This document shows positions 35,201 through 48,200 of a stretch of 64,000 bases of DNA, in pieces (within the stretch, counting starts at the first letter, position 1; each line of letters starts with the position of its first letter). The DNA comes from Acanthaster planci (Eukaryota; Echinodermata; Asteroidea; Valvatida; Acanthasteridae): NCBI RefSeq assembly GCF_001949145.1, contig NW_019091539.1, positions 546,879 to 610,878 of the forward strand, written 5' to 3'. Position numbers and translations under genes: made by a program. The notes beneath the pieces were generated by a model. It did no database searches. It was not told the DNA's origin and was given only the letters and a program-made list of their open reading frames with translations.

Positions 35201-38090
35201 ATTCCGAAAAAGGCCTTTTATGGTGTATTGCTCAAAAAGCGACTTTTATACACCAAGAATTCATGGACTTCGATATTTGGCACTTACATCCCACAATAAA
35301 TTATTACCACTACCTGGTTGATAAGATATACGGTTTCACATTAATGTGAATTTGGTATCATTGTTCGGTTGATATTGTTTACAAATATGTGACCAAATTA
35401 GGAAAGTACATGTAATAACTGGTATTATGGGTAAATATACAAGACAGGCTCAAAGGCGCTGTGCACGTGTGATTGATGACTCAGACTCCAGGACTCTTTG
35501 ATCAACCTTGATAAAAAGTGACATACATGTAGATCTGGAAATACACCAGAGATACATTATTTTCTCCTACTTCCAAATGAGCCATCAAAAAGTTACCTTA
35601 AAGTGGTGCTTGTACAGTTGGTTCAAATTTTGTAATTGTTTTAGATATTTCCCTTTTTTATTGCTGTACTTAACAGGCGATGTACATGCACTGAGTGAGA
35701 TCAGCAGAGCAGAGACAAAGAAGGGTAACCGAATCATGGTGTAGGCTCCAAAATGAATTACACGTAGATTGGAAGTGAGCGAGCAAAGTTATGAAGCATT
35801 GCCCTGTTGCAGTTGTGTGGTGGACAAAATGGTCCCATTCACGGAATGAGAGTAAATTTCTGTGTGAGGGCGCCATAACCATTTTCATAAATTCTACTTC
35901 GAAACCGTGCGATAAAAACAGAAAACTTGAAAAGGGACAAGGTGATTCTACCATTTTTCTGCTATCTTGAGGAACCAAACTTACTAGTAAGACAGGTCAA
36001 TGGAAAGACACCTGCTGGGTTATTGAATCTCCAATCCTTTTAACTGCCGAATTCACCTCAAATGTAAATCTTTGCAAATCATATACAGTACATTGCCTTT
36101 AAATAACAACATGACTGATGATATCAATATCCCAGGTGGGACACTAATGAAGAATTAAAGATACGTCTACATGTAAAGTAACATGGCTGGTTTCCTGGAC
36201 TACGCATGATGTCCTGTTTTACCCCTAAAGTAACAACCAACACGAACCAAGATGGCAAAAGGATGATACAAAATTTGTCCAAAGTATGCCGTGTTCATGA
36301 CAAGTCAATTCTGGAAAGACACAAATAACAGTTCCACACATACATGTACATGTAAGGTACACGTACTGTACATGTACATGTACCATGTCTACACATCTGA
36401 CAAAATCTCAAAATTGCATCTGTTTCGGTGTCATTTCTTCCATTTAGTGAACATTCTTTCATTTATTTACGATGCAGGTCACCTACAATCAAACTGTGCG
36501 GAAGTTCGGCGCGTACCGATATTCTGGAAAACACCATTACATTTGTGTATACGTATACATGTACATGAACTTCAACAAAAAGCAGGTAGTTTCATAATTG
36601 TTTCACATCTTTCAATGTTTTAGAGCATTCAATGCTCAGTAAGGACAACCTTGAAACATTCCCTGTGTTTTTGGATGGAATCCATAAATGTGTACATGTA
36701 TGTACATGTACATTACAAAAAACTAAAAATGAACAAAGAATATTCTTTATCATCATCTTTTATTTGACTTCTAATATTGTCAATAAGCTTCATAATTTGT
36801 GACCTGGCATGACAAAGGAGAATAAAGTCATATTCCGCTCTTTTTCTATTTTGAGAGTTCAAAGTCATTTTGAAGTGGAGGTCAATTTCGGGATTTTGTA
36901 ATATTTGGAAAGAGAAACCGGTCTCCTATTTTATTCCAAATATTTCATAGGATCATATATTTAAAAATGTCATTTTCTCAGCAATTCTGACGATAGCATT
37001 ATTTGAGTCTTGTCAGAAATGTTGAAACAATGTTGTGAGCAAAGATGGAAAGCTGCCATAATAATGTCACATTGTCACCTTACATCCTTTTACTCTTATT
37101 AATAATATCTCCAAAAGAAAAGGCAAAATGAACATCGCGCATGGAATTTTCAAGCACTACATGTACATGTGACAGCATTTTTGGCATTCTCGAATGTCAC
37201 ACACTTTTTGTCAAATTTCTCGAACGTCATCAAAATTCTTTCAAATTCGACGTTTGCAACGAACATATTGTACTCATTAAACATTTTTGATGCAGCCAAA
37301 CTTAAAGATAATTTTCAGTGATTAAAAGGTATAAGACCTGGTAGATATGCTGGTATAGTGAGAGTGAATATAAACGGTAAGAGAATGAAGAGAGCTAAAC
37401 ATTTCTCATCATTTTCCATCAATTTTATGCTCTTTTTTTATGGCTTATATTTTTAAAAGTTATTTCTTAGGTGCTTTAAAATACATCAGTTGAAAAATAC
37501 ATTGGTTGGGATTGGTTGGGGCTTTGTGGTCTCTCCGGGCTAACCGCAACTGCGTGTATTGCGTTCTTGCACACACGTTATATAGAGCGTGTCTTCCACT
37601 CCCTATACATGCATGCACGCGTTATCGTGTATCGTGTAAACCTTTACTCTGGCCGTAACTGTATGCTGAATTCTCCTTCTTATTGAGAGAAGTTTTGAAA
37701 TCAAGTCCTCTGGTACAAACACTTTGATGTAAAACTTTAAATGAATTCAACTGCATTTGATTTGCACTGGTACCGGCAGCCAACCAAATATCCACCAACT
37801 GTACACAGTATGCCTAATTATCCCCCAATAAATCATTTTATGAAACTGAAGTCGCTAATTTTTAGTTTACATGATCAAAGTCACTCTTTTAGAAGTTTTG
37901 AAAAATGACATGCAGAGTTGAATTTGGGTCCATTTTATGAAGAGCATGCCATGTGCCAAAACCTAGAATAAAAAACATTATCAGCGTAAAATTCCACTTT
38001 CCTTTGATTTAATTTGAGAAAAACATTTACTGTGAGGCTACAAACCCATTTATGCCTTTTTCTAAAAACTGCTTGTGAGATGTATGACTT
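29291..38090. other. Long non-coding stretch with TACATGTA words
   Basis: It contains long single-strand open frames at 30193-30654 (minus), 32408-32743 (minus) and 33379-33777 (plus). None has a recognisable domain and convincing splice borders. TACATGTA clusters occur at 31660, 32505, 33995-34035, 36345-36385 and 36690-36715. No transposon with clear ends was seen. Confidence 0.4.
33140..33245 (+). repeat. Dispersed repeat, copy 2 of 2
   Basis: It reads TTAACCCTCACCCTCTAGAG, TGTACAGGTATGTAAAATCA, then CGACTGTTAGGGATAGCACT. It matches the copy at 18.9 kb with gaps. Within it AGGGATAGCACTATT is repeated twice in tandem. Confidence 0.55.
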
Positions 38091-38099
38091 TTTACACTA

Positions 38100-38270
38100 A
38101 CACAAAGTCGCCCAGATGGGGCGCAGTGGAAATATAATGAAGTGGCAGCTGGACACTGAGGGGATGAAGCAAAAAGAGGACTGGGCAAAGTGGCAGTAGG
38201 GCGAAGTGGTTAGGGGTGAAGTGACATGAGACAAAGTGGAAATGGGGCGAAGTAACTGACACCCATTCAG
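38100..38270 (-). repeat. Degenerate minisatellite-like tract
   Basis: On the plus strand the block is built of loosely repeated GGGGCGAAGTGG / CAAAGTGGCAGT / GAAGTGACA units of about 10-14 bases. It lacks stops on the minus strand because of composition, giving a His/Phe/Pro-rich frame that I regard as spurious. Confidence 0.55.
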
Positions 38271-39787
38271 CTGAGTGTTCCCTAACATGGCACACTTGAC
38301 AAAATTTCAGAAAATCCTGCATAAACATTTAAATTTTAATAAATTATTGCTACTTCCACTTACACACCAAACAAGTTTGTTAGAAAAGTATTTGAATATT
38401 TTTAAAAAGTTCATTTTGCACTTAAGAAAAAAAGAAAATTCTAGCCAGAATTAAATTTCCTCAGAGCTTTGTAGGGGATGAGTTAAATCAAGATTTCTGA
38501 ATCATTTAAGGTTCTATACAAAAGAAATGTTTTTCTTTGGCTAACTTGGCTGGCTTCTGACAGTCTTTTTTATTAATAATTTTTTGCGGCCGACTTTGCC
38601 ATAAACGATGAAATAAACTTGGCAATATCCTTGCCTTAAAAAAATTGTATAAAGGACAAATACTGTAAATGGAACCACCTGGCTTATGCACCAAAGGACA
38701 TGGGGCACTGCGAAGATCAGGAAGTTTCACAAAATTGCGGGTAGCAACTGCACCACGCTGATGAAAACAACTGCAACGAGCGCGCGCGTACGTACTGATG
38801 AAAGAAAAGACTATGAAACTCGATCCTCGGACTGGCTGGTGCACGCGTACGTTGCCATGGTCGCTGTTTTCATTGGCGCAGTACCTGCCATTTTGCAAGA
38901 GTTCCGGATGTCCGCACTGCCCCATAAAGGAAGGATAAATGCAACGACACCGTAGCTCACCTTTTAGCTACATACTACCAAACCTGGTTCACTACGGCGA
39001 CAAAGCAATGCTTTACAAGAAAAAGATTTTGTCACCACAAGCTTGAGTAGGCCGGACTTGCTGCCAGTGAAGCTAACCCAGGAGTGATTGTGTTATTGCA
39101 TGAAGTCAATGGTGTTTTTAAAGAAACAACATACTTGGCTACTCGTGTTGCTTAAGTACAGCTGCTACTAATAAAAGAACTTTCAAGCTACATGTACTGC
39201 AGTTGCATGAAATTTGTGGTAAAAATATTGTTCCAGCATGGCATTATAGGTGAAAAATGAAATTGCACCACATTAGAGGTTGTGGCACGTTACATATTAA
39301 AACTAGGGTCTATGAGGGCCTACCAAAATTAAAAAATCAATTGGGAGGGCTCAAGGTCGATGATAATGAAGACACATCACCAAAGTACGTGGTGTTCTCC
39401 ATTGCATGCATTTTTACATGCATACATATACACAATGATGCTATCAGAATATATAAAAATGTTTCTTTAATAACAATGACTGACCTTCATTGAGGCTACA
39501 AATTTATACAGGCCTACTTTCAAAATGATTACTGCGGGAGACGCCATTCATTCCTCTAATCACGTACAGCGAGTGTACCCCGCACCGCTGATCAATTTAG
39601 GCCTTTATGTACATGTAAACAATGCACAGAATGTGGGCATGCTATTAAACTGTCAAATGACCATATAAATTCCCGTCGTTAATCGCCTCATTGATTCACT
39701 ATTTCCCGAAAAGACCACTTCTTATAATGTTCTCTCCATCCTACATGTATCTACACCCACAGCATTCCCAGTCTGCGTGAAACATAC

Positions 39788-40010
39788 CTCATTGGTATCG
39801 TCTTCAGGTAGTATCCCGTCTACATTTAGCTTTCACATTCTGAGGTTCCGTCCATCTTGAAAAAGCGAGCGCATTTCAAGCCATACACATATCGTACGTA
39901 TATGTAGGAACGTGTAGTCGCCACGGCGGTCAGGCATCTTCTGATAGTGCCGTGCACACAGCTGCATCTCTAGTTAACTCTGCTTCTTCTTCGAGGAGCC
40001 GCTGGCGGGT
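39788..40010 (-). promoter_or_regulatory. CpG-richer segment with possible first exon and donor, minus strand
   Basis: This region has many more CpG than the sequence to its left. On the minus strand it contains several ATG and ends at a good donor, ACCAATGAG|GTATGT (39787). It could be a promoter and 5' exon of a gene running toward lower coordinates. No TATA box is evident and no downstream partner exon could be tied to it. Confidence 0.25.
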
Positions 40011-41879
40011 TACCAGCGAAGTATAAACTTTCATTAATTTCATCACAAATTTATTTTTTGGTTAAAAAAGTTAAATTGCAATGTCAACTTATGCAGGCAT
40101 TAGAACTTAAGTTATTTTTTTCTGCAACACAGCCTCCAATCTTTTAAAAATTTATCGTCACTTTATTATCGTCTATCATCATCATCCTGATGTTTTGCAT
40201 TTCCGGCGCCGTCCTGATTTCAATTCTTTTACATGTGCGCAGCGGCGTCCTGATATACATGTACACTGTATATTTACTCCACTCTGACCCCCCCCCCGGC
40301 TGCATCAGGACGAGACCATTCGAAGTTACTAGAGCGGTGGTGGCTCGGGGGAGGGGAGTGGGTAGGGAAACTTTCACCTCCGTTCGGCTACTGATTATTA
40401 TCTAAATGCCATAGGATGTTAAAGAAAGTATCATAGATATCATTTTTTTTCCGCTTGAATACCCCGAAGAACTTGGACACGCTTCAAGAAGTTCCTAACA
40501 ACTCTTCCATTCCGATGGCGGATGGGGAAGGAATGCCCCCCACCCCACCCTACCCCCCAAACAAGAAGAAAAGGGTGGAAGGACAATGAGGAAGGCGAAA
40601 TGGAGCTGTTTCATTTCTCTATGTTCACAAAGCGTACAAAATTCCCAACTTGTAGGCCTCAACCCTCGGAAGGCCACAAAAGGAAAGGTACAAATCGGAA
40701 TAGCCCTCCCATTTGGGGCCTTCTGAACATTAATTTTAGTTCATCTGCCTCTTCCCTTCTCCTGCAATCCAGCTTTGACTCACAAAAGTCGACATTTTGA
40801 CCCACTCCACCTACATTTAGGAAAATTAAAACCCTAATTCAGAATAAGTGATCATTTTGAGTGACTTTAACACAATGTCATAATGTATGAACATGATACA
40901 CAGCATGAGGTGTGTACTCCTTAACTTCTCGGTTATTCGCCGTAGGTGCGAAATTCATTAGGTCTTCTTTTCGGAAAATATGGGATTATGATCAATGAAG
41001 TATTTCTGTACTTCAAAATTTGCCAAACTCCGCTTATTCTAGATCTCAGCTCACGTATAAAGGTCCATTGTAGTGGTATGACTTAAAATCAACAAATTGC
41101 CCAGCCGTGGAAATTCGAAAGGCGGAGGGTGCAGTGTCTCACTTCAAGGAAAATTCTCCGCCGGGCCGAGGTGTAATTTACGAAGCCCCGTGCGGTTTCT
41201 TTCGAAAAGAGGGGTTTGGGGTGCCAAGAACGAAATTGTGGGATTGTGCAAGTATTGCGCAGAATCAACTCCTAGAGTAAAGAGCTCCCATCCGGGTAAA
41301 TGAGACAAAAATGTAGAAAGTTGAGGGATGTCATTTGAGAAATGGCTGCTGACAGAGATGGGAACGTTCACTTTTTGGGGGTGAGTTTGTTTTTTGCGGA
41401 TAATTAAAATTTTAATTAATTAACCTACTAATTTGAAATCAAATAGAGTCTGAAGAACCAAACAACACTTTTTTTGGTTTGAGAGGCCTCGCAGACTTCA
41501 GTTGCCCGCACTGGGGCTCCAACCCGTTGATTTGATGCCATGCACGATATGGGGCCGATGGGTACCCCCCCCAGTCCAATCCCTATACACACTCTAGACT
41601 ATTGTTAGCTAACACACCCCCCCCCCCGTTGTCTGTAAAGAATTCCTCAGATTCCGATCAAACAATAACCAACACAAAGGGGGGGGTGCTCTCCGCCTCA
41701 GATCCCGCATCATATGGTTGATTTTACACTGTAAAGGAGCTTGAATTAGTGCAGTGTATGGGGGAGTTGCTAAACACCACCTGACATAAAACGGGCGCAT
41801 GATACAAACCGTTAACCTTCATCAAAGCGGCATTTTTTAAGCTTTGGTACTTCCTCTCCGATGTTCAGTAGGCCTACGA

Positions 41880-42300
41880 TTGAATACTTTTGGCTGTTAG
41901 GAAGTTTGAAAAAGCCAAGAAAGGAAACCGAACTCTGGGAAGATTAACAAAAACTCAGCTATACAGAAGTATAAAAAGGAAGACATTTTGTAATTGTAAA
42001 GTTTCAAAATTACCATTCGTTAGATATAGACCCCACCTGGATTACGCCATGCAAGTGGGCCTATGGAGCCAACATAGGCAGAAAGATATAAATACCCGGG
42101 AAAAAAAGAATTATGTCTCAAAAAGAATGGATAAATCCGGTGTCAATGTTCTAGAAAGCTCTTCACAGAAACTTGCTAAATCCAGACCAAAGGGTAGTAG
42201 ATAGCTGGAATAAATTACTTGAGTGTCATCCAACACTTCTCTGCTCTAAGAAGAATTGAAGTAACTTGGGCTTTTATTCGGCAAATGAACACTGACATGA
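41880..42300 (+). pseudogene. Reverse transcriptase C-terminal remnant, plus strand
   Basis: The order KAKKGNRTLGR, a YKS-like piece, then RPHLDYAMQVG, QKDI and EKK matches the RT thumb region of CR1/Jockey-like elements (ANRTLGLIKR ... YKSLVRPHLEY ... QKDI..LEK). A following VVDSWNKLLE matches VV..WN.LP. Frameshifts and stops show it is dead. No 5' part was found. Confidence 0.8.
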
Positions 42301-44423
42301 ATGAAGATGGAGGTGTGGCCTTCAAAGTATGTTCAAAGTTTATACAGGCCAGCCGCTGTGGCCAGTAGACGGGCGGGGCGCCCCGAGCATCCGATGCGAA
42401 ACATGTCCACGCATCTCAAAAACCAAACCAAAGCATTGAAGCCTATCAAACGCTGCAGTCCCTCCCGACCAGGAGAGGTCGCTCTGAAGAATCTCAAGCC
42501 ACCTTCGAGGAATTAAAGAGTTTAATTTAATTTTTTTTCTCCAATGCACGGGAGACTGGGTTCGTGATTCCCGTGTCCGTTGATGTTCATCAACCATTTG
42601 CCTATGAAATGAACACCAAAGTAACAGAGAGAAATATCCGGAGTGTGGAATAATGTCTTCCAATATATTCTTGCAGTAATGACCTAGATGGTGAACAGAC
42701 TATATACTCAGAGACATCAACTTTGAGACGAAGTCAAAATTTAGGAAAATTTCCAATATTAAAGTACCGGTAACATACTTGGTGCGGGCACACCTGGAGT
42801 TTGGCCCTATCTGTTGACACCACAATTTCTGCAGTGGCTGAAGTTCACTGAGTGAACGCAAAACTTTGTAATAACGAGATACTACCCTAATGGCATTGTT
42901 AACATCTTCGATCAATCTTAGGCTCCGTCTCAGGCTTCAACTGTTTTTTACTAGCTCACTTTGAAGCTGTAAGCGCAGTAATCAGTCTAATAGTGCCACA
43001 GAACATCAAATAAGACGCAAGAAAGCCTAAACGTACATTAATCCAATGTAATTTAAACGCTTCAGGCCCACAATCGGGGATTGGTTTTGGGAACGAAGCC
43101 TGAGACGGAGACGAAGTTGAGTATTGGAAAATACTGCATATAGAACTAATGATATCCAGACTAATCCCCTTCATGTTGGCTGTATATTGCACATCACGAG
43201 GGTCGGTTATAATCATTATATATGCTGAAAGGCAGTGAAAAATTTCGAATGGGTGGTGGGGAGGGCCGGGGGGCGCTACATTCCCAGAATTTCGAAAGAG
43301 TAGTCACATTTACGAATGCCCACACTTACAATTTTTGTTCTACATGGACTTTCGATGTGGTATTTACTCTCACTTTTTGTCTAATACATTCTCGACTTCA
43401 CCAAAATAAAGATTTTCCTTAGGGAGTTTTTAGTAGATAACCAGAACACTTATCCTAACTTTTCCGATGGGCGACTTCACGAAAGTACCCAATACGTGTA
43501 CATGGATGCAACGGATATTTGAAAGTTGACCCCCGATGGCGCGCTTCCAGAACCCCGGACAGGAAAAATAACGTGCGACAATTTTGAATGTGATTTTTTT
43601 CCCCCAGTTACTTCTTAAAACTCAACTAGCGAAAAGACCTTTTGTAAACTATTTGCTGGCATACCAATTTATGGAAACTGAAAAGTTACCTGACCTAAAG
43701 AGAAACATCCTACCAAAATTGACCTATCACTTCCGAAATCTAAAAGACACATGAAGAGCAGTCCAACGCGGTGGTCTCGTGGGCAGATGACCAGTTCTGG
43801 AATTGTACTTTATGGTAGACTGTCGCAAAAGCCAAAATAAACACAGACCAAAATATCTTTAGGATTTTGTAATTTATAACGAAATAAACTTAAAGCAATA
43901 ACCTGGTGAAACGAAAGATTCTAAGGTTTAATCTAACCTTTGCTGACAAGAACTGCGTCAGGTCAACTCGACTGAATCTAGAGTCCATCGACTGCAGGTA
44001 GGTAAATCTTTGCAACGTTGTACAATCTCATTTTCACGTAAACACGGGGAGTGAAAACAAACGTGCATGAACCAGGAGACCTGGGAACGATACTACTGGA
44101 GGTGAAGGTTATTAATAATATTCGTTTTCACCCATCTCTGGGTGACTTTTGCTTGATATTACTTGATGAGAACAAAGGGAAAATTTTGACATGAGTGTTT
44201 CTTGGGATGGTTTCAGTTAGAAGTCATTCTTTCCAAAATTATCGAACGTGATAGAACGACCCCATGTAAAATAGTATTCTTCAGGTATCGCTTCCTCCGT
44301 AATGAGCCAGGAAACATGTGGGGGTGACTCTGGGGCAGAGGTAGCAGAGCTCAAGAAACAGTTAAATAGTGCATCTCCATAAAACTGCATTCGATTCAGC
44401 AGTCTGTTATTTCCACAAAAGTA
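42301..44423. other. Non-coding stretch, CpG-richer than the left half
   Basis: There is a small GC-rich patch at 42350-42400. No exons with splice support and no transposon ends were recognised. TACATGTA words are nearly absent. Confidence 0.4.
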
Positions 44424-45014
44424 CAGTGGCGTAGGCCAACCTTGGGTGAAATTTCTTAGTGGGCAATCGGGGGGTGCGCAAATGTTTTAAAGAGGGCACA
44501 GAAAGTACAGTAGATTACGTGTGGCTTGTGCATAGCCTATGTGCATTCAACAATTCAAATGGGGAAGAAGGTACTATGTAAGTACCCGAGGACGGTGAAT
44601 GAACTTTCGCTGGGGGAGGGATCCACACACCCATTTCCCCACCTTTTTGAAAAAGTCCATTGTTGTAGGATACTGTCGCCCCTTATAAATTTTCTGCGGT
44701 GCAGTTGGGACTTTTTGCCTTTACAGACAAGGAGTTGGTTTGGTTAGCCATCACTGTAACCGATGTCACCATCATTTGTCAGCACAATAAGCTCTTGACA
44801 CTTTCACTATCACCCGCCCTACACTCACCATTACCCTCTCGCCCCCACACGAATTCCCGGTTCCCCAGGTGCCCACTAAAAATAGATGAATGGATATTGA
44901 ACAAGGCTAACAAAAGCTTGCCCCAAAAACCCACATCACTGAAAGCTGGTGCCCCCATAAGATGCTGATGCCCCCTTTGTGCCCCCCCCCTGTAAAATTC
45001 TAGGTACGCCACTG
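44424..45014. mobile_element. Pair of hAT-like ends (CAGTGGCGTA) facing each other
   Basis: CAGTGGCGTAGGCCAACC starts at about 44424 and TAGGTACGCCACTG ends at about 45014. The outer ten bases are perfect inverted repeats of the CAGTGGCG type common in hAT elements. Beyond them the arms diverge and no 8-bp duplication was found. These may be two separate element relics rather than one. Confidence 0.45.
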
Positions 45015-45017
45015 CCC

Positions 45018-45230
45018 CTCGCCCGTATCATCACTATTACGATTTCATCACCATCATCACACAAAAATCACCGCCTCCAGCACCATCACCATTATCAACG
45101 CACCATCACCACAATCACATCATCTTACCAACACCACCATCGTCATCATATGATCCCCACAACAACCATCATAATCTTCATCATCCCCTCAACATCATTC
45201 ATTACAGCCATCATCGTCATCACCGAAGCA
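45018..45230 (+). repeat. CAT/CAC/ATC trinucleotide-rich tract
   Basis: An imperfect (CAN)n tract with runs such as CATCACCATCATCACAC and CAACACCACCATCGTCATCAT. The His/Thr/Ile-rich frame on the plus strand is a composition effect. Confidence 0.85.
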
Positions 45231-48200
45231 ACAAAAAGCCACCTCCCCTTTGTAAGAAAGTTTAAAACAGAACACTTCAAGCCGCCAATCTTGCATTGTG
45301 TCGGTATTTTAATATCAAGGAAGGGATAAAGGGCATTCAAATCAATCAGTAACCAATCAATCGATTACCAGCTACATTCTAGGACCGTTTCAATCACATA
45401 AATTAACAAGTATCAAATATACATTAAAATATTTCCTCATATATTACACACGGGTCTGTTCGTGTTCGTTTTATTAATGCACGCCACACAGTTAAATACA
45501 AAACGGAAAGTTCTCTTGAAATATCATGTACAATAAAACTTTTTGCGGTAATCAAACCCTCTATCAATTGTATCAGAGTAAGGAATAATTATGTTCACTT
45601 CGATAAATTCTACAGTTAGACCTAAAAAGTGCGGATTATTTTTCTTAAAATGTGTTAAAACCACCGTCGTCTTTGTTGAGCGCATAAGATCACTCATACG
45701 AACTACACTTATATAATTTACACACTGGAGTGTAAGATCCTTGTTTTTTCTTCCAACTAAACTGTTTGAATTAAATGCTAGCAAGACGAAAGGCAGTTCG
45801 ATATACAGTTCATATTTACAATAAAAAAATAAATAACAAATAAATAAATACAAGGAGGTGATGAACACCGTATAGACTCAAAGATGCAGACAAAAAAATC
45901 GCACGGCATGGTACCAGTCACGGTCATCAACGAATAAGAGAAGAACTCCTTCACGGGTCCCCCGCTAGCCATTTTGGGAAATTTGTCACATAAATGATAC
46001 ACACAAGATAAATTGAGAACAGAAAAAAAAATCATAAAAAAGGTGGATAACAATCGGCAGAAACAGATCACCCCACCACCTGTAAAAATCAACAATACAG
46101 TTGAGCAGGCTTAGTGGTATCATGTCTAATACAATTATATGCCAGATTTAACGTTTCTTCACTGGTGGATCCGGCGTGGGGGCGTGGCCACGCGGGACAC
46201 ACGAGCAGAATGTGGAAATAGCACATGATACTTTGAATACAATCTCCCTACCCCTTTTCGGAAAGAAATATATTCTACTGAAGACCTCAGCCAGAAAATG
46301 TGGTTATGGGCCAGCCCTTTCATGATTGCTCACACAAAAGGCCTACCAATCGCTGGCCAAGGCCAGAGTGGAATTTTTTACAGGAAGCACAGACTGAGGG
46401 CGCACTCTCTCGACACCTTGGAAACCATGAAAAGCTCATCTTCGGCCCACACACGAAGCGCGACGCGCCCGAAACTATCGGCTGTCGACTTGCAACATAG
46501 TACTTTGACCGCTTGGGAAGGAGGCAATCCACACCCACCCCCTCTCTAAAACAGCGGGTCATGTGTCAGTTCGGTCTGTCTTGTCTTGTCTGTCTCTCTT
46601 GTGTTTTGTCACTGTCAATAAACTGTCTCCACCGTACACGCGCAGTTGCCAAATTTAGACACTCTAAACGATAATACAAGAGGCGTTCACCGTAGTTTTG
46701 GAGATGATGATTCTGAAAAGAAGTAACGTCAGACTGAAACATTAAACATCAAAAGGAAAACAAAATCGTTATTGTCAGCCCTGGATTCTTGCTAGCCCTA
46801 ATTTTCGAGCTGGAAGTTTGTTAAATATGAAAAACAACAAAAACAAAACGGAAAACCAAACGAACAAAATCTGTCGGTTTCGTTGGCAAGAGCAGTAACG
46901 TACATGACAACAAATAATTTTTGTCAGGGAGGGGGTGTTATCGCAGAATACTGGATGGGGAGGGAGTTAACATCGTTTGGGGCAAAAAGCCGCTGCTCAA
47001 GCACGAACATAGCTGGGTTTATAAGAAGCTTTCAGGCAGTCTGTAAGGCCTATTGAAGGGTAACCCCTTTTCTCACAATTTTCAAGGGTGTTCAAAACCA
47101 GGGAATTCATGATGTAACATGTTTCAATTGAAGTCTTCCACTTCTAAGCAAAAAAGGGAGCCCAAACGGTGTGAAAAGGGGTTCTTAGATGTACAAAGAT
47201 CACTAGGCCACGCGCACGTCGAAAATACTACAGGGGCACAGAGCGTAAGTACCTTCTAGTTCTGCTTTCGGCTTTCGCATCTTGTCTGGTCGAGTTGTAA
47301 CTTTGATACTCAGTAGTCGATGAGTAAAGGCCGTTACTTAGGAAATCTCAGGAAATCATGCATCTCAACAGGTCTGCAATGATTACATGTACTTTGCCAC
47401 AACACATCCAGTGAGCATCGTGCGTCAACACAACAGTAACGTCTCGAAAAACAAAACAAAACACTAAGGCTCGTTTTACACGAATCGCCCCTCAAACACC
47501 CCGTTTTTAAGGTTTTACCACCTGTCAAAATCCTTGTTCATCTTCCTGCTTGAAGGGCTACCTTTCAGGCTAAAAATAACAAGAAAACATAGTGATCCTA
47601 ACCAGGTCAGGGTCGACGAGAATTCAAGTGGTATCAAAATCCATGGTACATTGGAATTATAAAGTCCAAAAACGTCACATTAAACATACTGATGCCGAAA
47701 TTAAAAAAATGCTAATATTTACGCATGAGCCTATAAGCTTTTTCCCAAGTTCGGTTATTCATTTTTATTGGTGGCGCACTTTCAGGCATACAGTCACAAG
47801 ATAAAACTTGTTGGTTGTGCGTTGAGCCGTATAAGTTTTTGCATTTGTGCAAATGGTTGAGGGCGGAGTGCCTAACAACCTTTCTTCCGCTAACGTCACA
47901 AGTGCAGCAAGTACAAAACGAATGAATCATTGACAAAGTATACGAAGATCTCATGTACAATATTCCAACACAAAATAATGAATACTGCAACTAAATACAG
48001 AAAATGCTTCCTATGTCAACGCAGACGAAGCAAAATGAGCATTTAGAGGCAAACGCTACCAACCAAGGGTAAACTGTCTGCAATTTTGGCAGTCAGTGTT
48101 TGTCAGTAAAAGAAAGGTCTACAGAAACCATGGGCCATGTCTGAATAACTTAGCTGTGCCATTTAAGTATGTAATTTACGTCTACGGTCGTAGCCGCAGC

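Noticed and set aside
38506-38955. Overlapping open frames on both strands around a CpG patch
   Set aside because: No recognisable domain. The CpG content reduces stop codons and explains the open frames.
43766-43800. tRNA-like A-box (CGCGGTGGTCTCGTGGGC)
   Set aside because: No proper B-box follows (only AGTTCTGGAATT) and no stems form.
44424-45014. A single complete hAT element
   Set aside because: Only the outer ten bases pair and no matching 8-bp flank was found, so it is kept as two hAT-like ends at modest confidence.
45018-45329. His/Thr-rich open frame
   Set aside because: Translation of a CAN simple-repeat tract, not a gene.
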